A stretch of DNA of 64,000 bases from NCBI GenBank assembly GCA_001897795.1, contig MKUL01000043.1, forward strand, positions 62,001 to 126,000, read 5' to 3'. Below, in pieces: positions 47,251 through 54,809 of this stretch (position 1 is the stretch's first letter; every line of letters starts with the position of its first letter). This DNA comes from Alphaproteobacteria bacterium 41-28 (lineage in GTDB: Bacteria; Pseudomonadota; Alphaproteobacteria; UBA9655). Position numbers and translations under genes: made by a program. Below the pieces are notes generated by a model, which did no database searches, was not told the origin of the DNA, and saw only the letters and a program-made list of their open reading frames with translations.

Positions 47251-48278
47251 CTATTCACAACCTCTTGAGGAAGTAATTCTGATGAAAATTCTTTAAGAAG
47301 ATGGTCATTCACATGGGAAGTAACCATATCTACCGCAAGATCAATGGCATGGGCGAATCCAAGGGCATCCGCACCCCCATGACTCTTAATCGCAATACCA
47401 TTCAGACCCAACCAAATACCCCCATTATAGCGCCTATAATCTAAACGGAGGGAAAGCTTTTTCAGCATGGGACTCGCTAAAAGATAGCCTAGACGTGCGA
47501 CCCAAGAACTTTGGAAGGCTTCTTTAATATAGTGAAGGGAAAGCTGCATAACGCCTTCAGCTGCTTTAAGAACCACATTGCCCGTAAATCCATCCATAAC
47601 AACCACATCGACTGTTCCTCGTGTGATGTCGTCCCCCTCAATAAAACCATAAAAACTATTTTTGATGGAAGAGGTGCGGATAAGCTCTGCAGCTCCCTTC
47701 ACAGCCGCATTTCCTTTAATATCCTCAGAACCCACATTCATCAACCCTACCTTAGGCTTTGGCAAATGGAGAACGTAACGAGCAAAAATTTCTCCCATAA
47801 TTGCAAATTGTTGGAGGTTTTTAGAAGAGCATTCCACGTTAGCTCCTAAATCTAAAAAGATAATTTCTCCCTTCAAGGTAGGAGCAAGGCTAGCCAGTGC
47901 AGGGCGATCAATACCCGGCATTGTTTTTAAGAGCATTTTCGCAAGCGCCATGTAGGCCCCCGTATTTCCAGCGGAAATTACGCCTTGGGCACGCCCTTCC
48001 GCAACGGCTATTATGGCTTGGCGCATACTCGAGTTAGGGAGGCTCCTTAAAGCTGCACTTGGCTTTGTCTCCGATGTAATAATTTCATCACAAGGGATAA
48101 AAGTAACTTTACCTACCAATGCTTTCGCTTGAGCAAGCAAGGGTTCCACGGCTCTTTGATCCCCGTAAAGAAGGAAGTGCACAAAAGGATAACGTTGTGC
48201 CGCAGTGACCAAACCTTGGATAATGACTCCAGGTGCTTGATCTCCGCCCATTGCATCAACAGATAATGTAAGTGTCAC
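47247..48278 (-). CDS. plsX: Phosphate acyltransferase PlsX
   Basis: 343 residues. It makes acyl-phosphate from acyl-ACP for phospholipid synthesis at the inner face of the membrane. Typical segments: SVDAMGGDQAPGVII, GVISAGNTGAYMA, LDLGANVECS and VMDGFTGNVVLKAAEG. It is located between rpmF and fabH, the usual bacterial order. Confidence 0.96.
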   Translation of the reverse strand: MTLTLSVDAMGGDQAPGVIIQGLVTAAQRYPFVHFLLYGDQRAVEPLLAQAKALVGKVTFIPCDEIITSETKPSAALRSLPNSSMRQAIIAVAEGRAQGVISAGNTGAYMALAKMLLKTMPGIDRPALASLAPTLKGEIIFLDLGANVECSSKNLQQFAIMGEIFARYVLHLPKPKVGLMNVGSEDIKGNAAVKGAAELIRTSSIKNSFYGFIEGDDITRGTVDVVVMDGFTGNVVLKAAEGVMQLSLHYIKEAFQSSWVARLGYLLASPMLKKLSLRLDYRRYNGGIWLGLNGIAIKSHGGADALGFAHAIDLAVDMVTSHVNDHLLKEFSSELLPQEVVNR

Positions 48279-48308
48279 TCTTGAATCTCCCCCTTTATGG
48301 AAGACCCG

Positions 48309-48506
48309 TTAAGCAACGGGTGTTGTTTCTATCACCTGTCCTAAGACTTGACGTCCCTTATAATAGCCACAGGCAGGACATAGATGATGAGGGAGTTTAC
48401 GGTCTCCACAGTTGGAGCATTCAACACTCGCAACTTGCTTGAGAGCATGATGAGCCCGCCGCATCTTGCGGCGAGAGGGTGACGTTTTCTTCTTAGGAAC
48501 TGCCAT
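48309..48506 (-). CDS. rpmF: 50S ribosomal protein L32
   Basis: 65 residues. The conserved start [20 protein letters not shown] is followed by a zinc ribbon (C30, C33 and C43, C46 in CSNC..CPAC). First gene of the rpmF-plsX-fabH-asd run; the DUF177 gene often found upstream in other proteobacteria is absent here. Confidence 0.97.
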   Translation of the reverse strand: MAVPKKKTSPSRRKMRRAHHALKQVASVECSNCGDRKLPHHLCPACGYYKGRQVLGQVIETTPVA

Positions 48507-48657
48507 TGTTACTACCTATCGTTCTTATGAATGTTCGATTGCTTGTTTAACTTAAAAAAAAGATAACAGCAAGTATTTCCTATCCATACAAAAATGTGAT
48601 ACACTTCTCTTTAGATTGCTACAAGATGAAATTCAAGCCCTGGGGAGCAAAAAAACA

Positions 48658-49170
48658 ATGAAACCTTATTTTTCAGTGATTATTTTTGGCCTCCTTTTTG
48701 AGAGCCAAGCGGCTTTTTCACAAACTTCTTCATCTTCAACTTATGCTGTCCTTACACAAAACCACAAACTTATGGAATTAGATAACCCTTCAGTGAAATT
48801 CTCTGTACAATTTATGGGCCAGTTATCGGGGATGGCAAACGCAAGAGAAGGAGGGGGGGAGTTAAGCTGTACTGTTATACTCAACCCAGACTGGGCTTAT
48901 CCAAACGCTCTTGTGACCCCTTTTTGTTTTAATGCTCAAACTGATTGTATTCGTTATGACCTTATGCAGCAACAATTGAAACTAGCAACGGGTCCTGCTT
49001 TGGAAACTGCCAGAAAACTTGCTTCGAGCATGCGCGAATTTGCCATCCTCTCGCTTTATGGATGCAAATTGGCACTCGAAGCCAGTTTGAGAGGTAGCCA
49101 ACTCCAGCTACCTCAGGCAGGTTCCTATGGCCCTCCCGGTCAAGGTGCTACGCCTCCCATCGCGAGGTAA
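48658..49170 (+). CDS. Secreted hypothetical protein
   Basis: 170 residues with a signal peptide (MKPYFSVIIFGLLF, cleavage near SQAAFSQ). The mature region is small and carries four Cys and a Pro/Gly-rich tail. A longer in-frame start at 48616 would put 14 residues before the signal peptide, so the ATG at 48658 is chosen; the ribosome site GGGGAG is rather far upstream. No family recognised. Confidence 0.7.
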   Translation: MKPYFSVIIFGLLFESQAAFSQTSSSSTYAVLTQNHKLMELDNPSVKFSVQFMGQLSGMANAREGGGELSCTVILNPDWAYPNALVTPFCFNAQTDCIRYDLMQQQLKLATGPALETARKLASSMREFAILSLYGCKLALEASLRGSQLQLPQAGSYGPPGQGATPPIAR

Positions 49171-49287
49171 GGGAAAACGCTTTACAACAGGACTTCCCTC
49201 ATCCTGAAAAAACAAGGTTTCTGCAATTTTTCCTAGGCAAAAGTTTCAGGGCTACCTCATGAAAATTTGTAAGAAAATCAATTTCTT

Positions 49288-49315
49288 TTACCTCTCCCCT
49301 TATAGGGAGAGGTAA
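49288..49315. terminator. Perfect hairpin between convergent genes
   Basis: Eleven-base arms TTACCTCTCCC and GGGAGAGGTAA around CTTATA. It is located between a plus-strand secreted gene and a minus-strand gene. It resembles the inner stem of the CCCTCACCC repeat family and may be a truncated copy that acts as a bidirectional stop. Confidence 0.55.
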
Positions 49316-49392
49316 TTCGTTCTAGCTGAAAAATCAATGCTGTCCTTAAGAAAGGATCGAAAAATTTCATAAGGTGCCCCTGGCAAAAGTTC

Positions 49393-49953
49393 CTATGCAA
49401 CTTCCCAAGATTCCCGGTAAGCTCTATACTGACTTCCCGTTAATGGTAAAACTCCATGGAAAAGCCCATCAAGAGAATTATCGGGTTTAAGCTCAACGAC
49501 ATAAGGCCATAAACCAAATTCTTTAGTTGCATCATAAACTTCAGGGGATAATTTCATAATCAGGAATCCAACCCCTTTCATTTTACCAAACTCAACGAAC
49601 CCCTCATAGAGCCCTCGATAAAAGCTATGATAAGAATATCGCAGTTCAGATGTCTCTTTAACCGATTGTTCTTGTGGCAATTCAAGGCAAACAGTTGAAC
49701 ACTCCCATACGTAATTTTGAAGAGGATGAGTCATGACAAGCTCCCTCACATCCTCTTGGATATTTTTAAGATTTCTCCTCACAAGACAAGCTCCTCCCTT
49801 TAAGCTCTCCCTCTCTCGGACGAGGATGTAAATGGACCCTTTTTGATCCTCCGATCTTTGAAAACACCTCATTTTTTTTGTTACCAAATCAATAAGTTGA
49901 TTTTCAACTATCTCTTTTTCTGATTCAATAATATCAAACCTAAACATACGCAC
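49393..49953 (-). CDS. GNAT-fold protein resembling autoinducer synthases
   Basis: 186 residues. The order of elements resembles LuxI-type acyl-homoserine lactone synthases: an N-terminal helix, ILVRERESLKGGACLVR (beta strands), a turn with YVWECSTVCLEL, then FYRGLYEGFVEFGKMKGVGFLIMKLSPEVYDATKEFGLWPYVVEL, where an amphipathic helix precedes a Gly-rich strand. However the E-x-S-R motif of LuxI is E-C-S-T here, so the key Arg is missing. It may be a divergent acyltransferase or another GNAT. The Xre regulator 350 bases away is divergent. Confidence 0.6.
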   Translation of the reverse strand: MRMFRFDIIESEKEIVENQLIDLVTKKMRCFQRSEDQKGSIYILVRERESLKGGACLVRRNLKNIQEDVRELVMTHPLQNYVWECSTVCLELPQEQSVKETSELRYSYHSFYRGLYEGFVEFGKMKGVGFLIMKLSPEVYDATKEFGLWPYVVELKPDNSLDGLFHGVLPLTGSQYRAYRESWEVA

Positions 49954-50297
49954 TCCTTTCTTTCTTTATCATTAAACCTTGTTAAGGCCAGATCGTGGAG
50001 ATGACTTTTTTAGAAAAGTTGAGAAGCACTCCCTACAAAATAGGCCCCTTATAGTTTTAAATATTTTTTATGAAGTGCCTGTGACTCTCAGATAATGATT
50101 CCATAGGCGCTTTTTTGGAGAAAATGGGGTTTGAACCTCCCTCTTCTGTTTTCTGCTTTAGGTTAAACATTTTTGATATCTTGTATACAAGAATTTTTTA
50201 AAATGTTCATTTTTTTTGATTAATGTAATTTTAGGCTTACCATATCTATCATTCTATATTAAGATTCACATAAATTTTAACTTAGGCATGGGATCGT
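49954..50297. other. Gap between GNAT-like gene and Xre regulator
   Basis: A 344-base AT-rich stretch holding the two divergent upstream regions. It contains a GGTTCAAACCCC-like word on the minus strand that resembles a tRNA T-arm, but no tRNA fold exists around it. No repeat, RNA gene or ORF is convincing. Confidence 0.5.
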
Positions 50298-50777
50298 ATG
50301 GCATCTGCATTAAAAGAAAAAATAATGGAACGTATGGAAGCAAAGAATCTTTCTATAGCGGAATTAGAAAGACGAGCTGGCCTGAGCATTCACTCGGTTA
50401 GAAATATTCTGAAAGGCCGGATTAAAAAACCCAGCGCGCAATCACTACAAGCCATAGCAGAAGCTTTAGAGTGTTCAATTCTTGATCTCATGAATGCCAC
50501 CCCTTCGACAAGTGGAGGTTATTCTCCTCAAATGCAGGGAAGAATGAGAAAACGATCTCCTTTAGAGTATCCTGACCTTATGTTAAATTGCTCTCAGAAA
50601 ATTTTAGATCTTATCTCTGAAAGAAAACTAAAGGTTTCAGTTGATGAATATTTAGAGGTCATCAAGAAAGTTTACTTTTATTCCTCAAGAGAAGAACCTC
50701 GCAAGTTTGACATGCGATTTGCAGAATGGCTTATTGAAAGTCAGTTCGAGGATCAAAAACCAGCTGTGAAGGCGTAG
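50298..50777 (+). CDS. Xre-family helix-turn-helix regulator
   Basis: 159 residues. The N-terminal 65 residues are an HTH_3 domain (LSIAELERRAGLSIHSVRNILKGRIKKPS, then LQAIAEALECSILDLM), ended by a linker; the C-terminal ~70 residues (from YPDLMLNCSQKIL to FDMRFAEWLIESQ) are of unknown fold and may sense a ligand or mediate dimerisation. Its closeness to the GNAT-like gene may mean regulation of it. A MITE-like repeat follows. Confidence 0.88.
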   Translation: MASALKEKIMERMEAKNLSIAELERRAGLSIHSVRNILKGRIKKPSAQSLQAIAEALECSILDLMNATPSTSGGYSPQMQGRMRKRSPLEYPDLMLNCSQKILDLISERKLKVSVDEYLEVIKKVYFYSSREEPRKFDMRFAEWLIESQFEDQKPAVKA

Positions 50778-50795
50778 TTAGTAATACCCCGCAGT

Positions 50796-50971
50796 CGTCA
50801 TTCCCGTCCCTGCGAAGGCGGGGAACACGGGAACCCAGGAAAGTATTTGAAACAAAAAAATTATTTTTAAGGCTGCGGCTTTTTAAATGTTATTGCTTCG
50901 TGCAATTTACTGTTTTTAAAGATTGTTTCTGGGTTCCCGTGTTCCCCGCCTTCGCAGGGACGGGAGTGACG
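50796..50971. repeat. MITE-like palindromic repeat, best-preserved copy of the CGTCATTCCCG family
   Basis: Arms 50796-50837 and 50930-50971 match over 41 of 42 bases as inverted repeats; the 92-base centre is AT-rich and unique. The centre shares AAGTATTTGAAACAAA with the copy at 23807-23970. It lies between the Xre gene and dciA (convergent). No target-site duplication is obvious. Confidence 0.88.
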
Positions 50972-50987
50972 AGCGCACGAGTTAAAA

Positions 50988-51473
50988 CTATTCTTCACCT
51001 ACACACTGACACACTGCCTCTCCTAATTTTTCAAGACACTCTTTAAGTTCTGAGTCATGTACACCCCCTATTTGACTCTCAAGCCATTGCTTATCCTCTG
51101 GAGAGATCGATGAAAGCGGGAATGAGGGCACACTCTCTTCAGGGGGAATAAAACCGTGGGTCATCCGCAATGTTGAAAGGGCTTTATACCCGAAATAGGT
51201 ATTGACCTGCTCTAAAATCAGATCTTGTGCATACTGAAGAAGAAGGGCTCCTGAGGAGGTCACATTCAGGTGAAGAGTCCCTTCTGTTTTTTTCCCTCGA
51301 GGAAAGGTAATTTTTTCAGGCAAAGCAAGGCGCGAAAACTTTTCACCCACAATCTGGGACCAATGAATGATGATCCTTCCCTCCATCAAACCGCGCTCTT
51401 TAAAGATCGGTTTTACGATTTTTTGTGTATGAACGCCTAGGCGCACGGGAAAGTTTTTGCTAGGGTATTCCAT
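50988..51473 (-). CDS. dciA: DciA-like replicative helicase loader (DUF721)
   Basis: About 161 residues. The DUF721 core (GRIIIHWSQIVGEKFSRLALPEKITF, then LHLNVTSSGALLLQY and VNTYFGY) is present; DciA loads the DnaB helicase in bacteria that lack DnaC. The frame runs to 51596 but overlaps mutY; the ATG at 51473 gives the usual N-terminus and a 35-base divergent gap to mutY, the common alphaproteobacterial arrangement. No clear ribosome site supports it. Confidence 0.83.
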   Translation of the reverse strand: MEYPSKNFPVRLGVHTQKIVKPIFKERGLMEGRIIIHWSQIVGEKFSRLALPEKITFPRGKKTEGTLHLNVTSSGALLLQYAQDLILEQVNTYFGYKALSTLRMTHGFIPPEESVPSFPLSSISPEDKQWLESQIGGVHDSELKECLEKLGEAVCQCVGEE

Positions 51474-51508
51474 AGGGTTAAAATAAAGGCTTTTAAAAGG
51501 TTTGGAAA

Positions 51509-52468
51509 GTGTTTTCAGAAAAACTCCTCGCTTGGTATGATCAAGAAAAAAGAGACCTTCCTTGGCGCAACAAAATTCCAAATCCTTATCACACATGGCT
51601 CAGCGAGATCATGTTGCAGCAAACAACCGTTGCAACGGTCATTCCCTATTTTAAGGAGTTCCTGAACAAATGGCCAACCCTTCAAGACCTAGCAGCCGCT
51701 TCTCTTGATGAAGTCCTCGTCAAATGGCAGGGACTTGGGTATTACTCCCGTGCACGAAACCTCCATAAATGCGCTCAAGACCTAGCCCATCATTTTCCTT
51801 GCAAGGAAGAAGAACTTTCAAAACTACCCGGAATTGGCCCTTATACTGCCGCAGCTATTGCCTCTATTGCCTTTGATCAAAAGGCAGCAGCTGTGGATGG
51901 AAACGTCGTTCGAGTGATAAGCCGCTATCTAGCTATCAGCAAGCCCAAACCTATAGAGGAGGTCAAAGAAAGACTTAAAACTCTTTTGCCCGATAAACGC
52001 TGTGGCGACTTTACCCAAGCCTTGATGGAACTGGGAGCTCTTATCTGCCGCCCCAAAAATCCTTCGTGTTCTTCCTGTCCTTTTCTAAGAGACTGCAAAG
52101 CCTATGCTCTTGGAAAAGCAGAAGATTTTCCTTTAAAAGCCCCGAAGCAAAAGCTCCCTACCCGTTATGCCACTGCATTTATTGTAAGGCGGGAAGATGG
52201 GGCAATCCTGATACGAAAGCGCCCTCCTCAGGGATTGTTGGGTGGAATGATGGAAGTCCCCACAACCCCTTGGGAAGAAATAAAGAAAACCGGGAAAGGG
52301 CCTGTTGTAAGACATACCTTCACCCATTTCCATTTTGAAGTTGAAGTCTGCCATCTTGACGATCCCTCAGGATTTGAAGGAATCTGGGTCCACCCAAGGG
52401 AATTGCAAAACTATGCCCTTCCAACGGTGATGAAGAAGATTATAAAAGCGGGTCTCATTATACGATAG
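51509..52468 (+). CDS. mutY: Adenine DNA glycosylase MutY
   Basis: 319 residues from a GTG with GGAAAG upstream. It removes adenine mispaired with 8-oxoguanine. The helix-hairpin-helix LPGIGPYTAAAI, catalytic D130 (VDGNV), E33 (LSEIMLQQTT) and four-Cys 4Fe-4S cluster (C180, C187, C190, C196) are present, plus a C-terminal Nudix-like domain for 8-oxoG recognition. Confidence 0.95.
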   Translation: MFSEKLLAWYDQEKRDLPWRNKIPNPYHTWLSEIMLQQTTVATVIPYFKEFLNKWPTLQDLAAASLDEVLVKWQGLGYYSRARNLHKCAQDLAHHFPCKEEELSKLPGIGPYTAAAIASIAFDQKAAAVDGNVVRVISRYLAISKPKPIEEVKERLKTLLPDKRCGDFTQALMELGALICRPKNPSCSSCPFLRDCKAYALGKAEDFPLKAPKQKLPTRYATAFIVRREDGAILIRKRPPQGLLGGMMEVPTTPWEEIKKTGKGPVVRHTFTHFHFEVEVCHLDDPSGFEGIWVHPRELQNYALPTVMKKIIKAGLIIR

Positions 52469-52566
52469 CACCAAAGCCTGATTTTTTATCATTTTTTTGT
52501 TGCACTTTTTTATGCTACTTATATGGTTATTACAAAGAACTGTTAATTATTATTTTGGAGAAATTA

Positions 52567-52881
52567 ATGATGAAATCATTTCCTTTTCTTTTAAAAGCAA
52601 CTTCTGTCTCTCTGCTTTTAGCCTTCATAATAGCACCTAATTCTATCTATGCCATGGAAGAAATGGGAGATGAGGTATCTACTTCTTCTTTACCAATGAA
52701 GAAGTCTTGGGGCTATGTTCCGGATGAGTCATTACTACTCGTTTCAGAACCTCAAGTGGGGATTTCAGATAAAATCGTACCATTAGAGGATTTTCTCAAG
52801 ATGATTAGGGGTGATATTCCAGATAACAGAACTCAATTACCAGCCTATGTAACTTACAAAAAAACAGATCAAAAGAGTTAG
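52567..52881 (+). CDS. Secreted protein, 5' part of a decayed gene
   Basis: TTGGAG before the ATG at 52567. The product starts with a signal peptide cut near NSIYA (residue 29), mature MEEMGDE. It stops at 52879-52881 shortly after an A7 tract (52858-52864); in the -1 frame translation continues as RSKELETCLSHLADTV and on to 53135. The ancestral protein was probably about 250 residues. The remaining peptide may still be exported. Confidence 0.6.
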   Translation: MMKSFPFLLKATSVSLLLAFIIAPNSIYAMEEMGDEVSTSSLPMKKSWGYVPDESLLLVSEPQVGISDKIVPLEDFLKMIRGDIPDNRTQLPAYVTYKKTDQKS

Positions 52882-53328
52882 AGACTTGCCTATCTCATTT
52901 AGCCGATACCGTAAATACCGAGGATTTTCTTATAAAAATAAACTCCTTCAAAAAGGAATGTGAAGAAGAAATGGCCTCTAATACCCAATCGGAGATGGCA
53001 AAAGGCGTGTTAAAGAATCTAATAACGATATCGCAGAGATTTATTAGGGAAGCTGAGAATAGAATTATCGCAACATTTGATAATACTAACAGACAAAGAA
53101 TAAAACAAAAAATTAAAAAGAAGCTTGTATGGTGAGAAGATTACAAGATCCTGAGCTAAATATTTGGTCAAATTAATCATTAATCCCTGCAGGCAATTCA
53201 CTTACAGCTTAGAAAATGCTGCTTGGAGTGGTCTCTCCACAGGATGTGAATGGACTTCAAATCAGATATTTTCCCTACCTCAAGATGGATTCAAGGATTG
53301 TTTAACAGAAGAGGATCTTTATCTCTAA
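52866..53328 (+). pseudogene. Frameshifted remainder of the decayed secreted gene
   Basis: Frame 3 runs from the A7 tract to a stop at 53133-53135 and reads as ordinary helical protein (FLIKINSFKKECEEEMASN, IIATFDNTNRQ). After that the other frames carry protein-like text again, notably FTYSLENAAWSGLSTGCEW to the stop at 53326-53328, so at least two more breaks exist. A perfect terminator follows at 53356, which supports an original gene 52567..53328. Confidence 0.55.
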
Positions 53329-53355
53329 AAAAGGACAACTCTAACTTAAATACTC

Positions 53356-53386
53356 AAAGCCGCTGAGTTTCTCAGCGGCTTTTTCT
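53356..53386 (+). terminator. Rho-independent terminator
   Basis: Twelve-base arms AAAGCCGCTGAG and CTCAGCGGCTTT around TTT, followed by a T run (TTTTCTTT). It closes the transcript of the decayed secreted gene. Confidence 0.85.
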
Positions 53387-53462
53387 TTATCAAAAGATTG
53401 AGTAAAATTTAAGGGTAGACCATTGATGCGGGTAGATAGGTCGTTTCACTTATCCGTCATCT

Positions 53463-53738
53463 TCAAGAAAGAAGCTTCTGAATTTCTGCTTTCGAAAGTT
53501 CAGTCACTTCAGCCACGATTTCTATATCGATTCCTTTCAAAAGGGAAGCTTTAGCTATTTCTCTTTTTATCTCTAGCCTACCTTTTGCCATCCCTATCTC
53601 CATACCTTTTTCGATACTCTCTTCGAAGGCCTGTGCTCTCACTCTTTCAAAAATATCTGCCTCTAGATATTCTAAAAGTGCCATAAGCTTCTCTTCATAG
53701 ACAGATTCCAACATGAATTTGTTGCCCACCAGATTCAA
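53463..53738 (-). pseudogene. C-terminal remnant of an Rpn/PD-(D/E)XK transposase-like gene (copy 1)
   Basis: 91 residues. The ending SLLKGIDIEIVAEVTELSKAEIQKLLS is the typical tail of Rpn/YhgA-type nuclease proteins, preceded by the usual Glu/Lys-rich linker (EKGMEIGMAKGRLEIKRE). The catalytic nuclease domain is missing. It overlaps the next remnant by four bases on the same strand and was likely created by tandem duplication. Confidence 0.7.
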
Positions 53739-54025
53739 GAAAGAAGCTTTTGAATTTCTGCTTTCGAAAGTGTAGTTACTTCAGTCACAGTCTCTAGATC
53801 GATTCCTTTTAAAAGCATGGCCTTAATCATTTCTATTCTTTCCTGTCGCCTACCTTTTTTGATACCTTTTTCAATACCCTCCTCGATGCCCTTTTCGATG
53901 CCCCTCTTAAAAACCTCAGGTTTTAAATAGTCTGCGGGTGTCATAATCTTCTCCTCATTGAACGATTCCAATTTTCTAATGGCTTGGAATAAATCTTCCT
54001 GGCTAGGTGATAGTTTCTTTGTCAT
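53735..54025 (-). pseudogene. C-terminal remnant of an Rpn/PD-(D/E)XK transposase-like gene (copy 2)
   Basis: 96 residues, with the same tail (AMLLKGIDLETVTEVTTLSKAEIQKLLS) and a long GIEKGIEEG-type linker. Like copy 1 it has no nuclease domain. The DNA of the two tails is about 80% alike from 53466 and 53743. Whether either is still translated is unclear. Confidence 0.7.
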
Positions 54026-54194
54026 TCTTTTTATTTTTGTAAGAAATTCTGGAGAATATGGTATGATATAAATTTATTTTTTAAAACTATTTATTTCAAA
54101 AAACGTTTCTTTTTGATGAAGCAATTTAGAAACTCACTAGGAATAGCGTTCTTACCCCTCACCGTAAATCTTTACCTTCGTCATTTAGGAATTA

Positions 54195-54809
54195 TTAAAT
54201 CGGATTTAAAAGCGCACTCACAGGTGCGAAACTCTTCCGATGGTGAGGTGTAACCCCAAAACTTTTAAGAGCATTTTGATGCTCAGCCGTCCCATAACCC
54301 ACATTTCGTTCCCATCCATATTGAGGGTGTTCAAGCGCCAATTTTTCCATCATTTGATCCCGAGTCACCTTTGCAAGAATTGACGCCGCAGCAATGGAGA
54401 GGCTTATTCCATCTCCTCCAATGACAGGACGGGTTTGAATCCCTTCAAAAGATGGAATATATTTGCCATCAATGAGTAATGTGTGAGGCGTCTGCGGTAA
54501 TTTCTCAACTGCTCTTTTCATCGCAAGAAAGGTGGCTTTTGAAATGTTCAGGCGATCAATTTCTTCAACAGAAGCCACTCCAACTCCATAATGAAAAGAT
54601 CCCAATTTTAAAAGTTCTCCATAAATCACTTCTCTTTTTGCCTTCGTAATTTTTTTCGAATCTTCAATATTATCGAAGAGAAAAAGAGGCGGTGATTCTA
54701 AAAAAATCGCAACAGCCACAACAACGGGACCCGCCCAAGGCCCCCTCCCCGCTTCATCAACGCCACCGACAAGTCCTTTATAAAGCAACTCAATCTCGAA
54801 AGTTGGCAC
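54195..54809 (-). CDS. rnhB: Ribonuclease HII
   Basis: 204 residues. It cuts RNA in RNA-DNA hybrids, including single embedded ribonucleotides. GGVDEAGRGPWAGP holds D18 and E19 of the active site, and later Asp residues lie in the expected IDGKYIPS and AASILAKVTRDQMM blocks. Its start overlaps the end of the cation antiporter gene by 20 bases. Confidence 0.96.
   Translation of the reverse strand: MPTFEIELLYKGLVGGVDEAGRGPWAGPVVVAVAIFLESPPLFLFDNIEDSKKITKAKREVIYGELLKLGSFHYGVGVASVEEIDRLNISKATFLAMKRAVEKLPQTPHTLLIDGKYIPSFEGIQTRPVIGGDGISLSIAAASILAKVTRDQMMEKLALEHPQYGWERNVGYGTAEHQNALKSFGVTPHHRKSFAPVSALLNPI

Noticed and set aside
50100..50160. tRNA-like GGTTCAAACCCC word on the minus strand
   Set aside because: No acceptor stem, D arm or anticodon arm can be formed around it.
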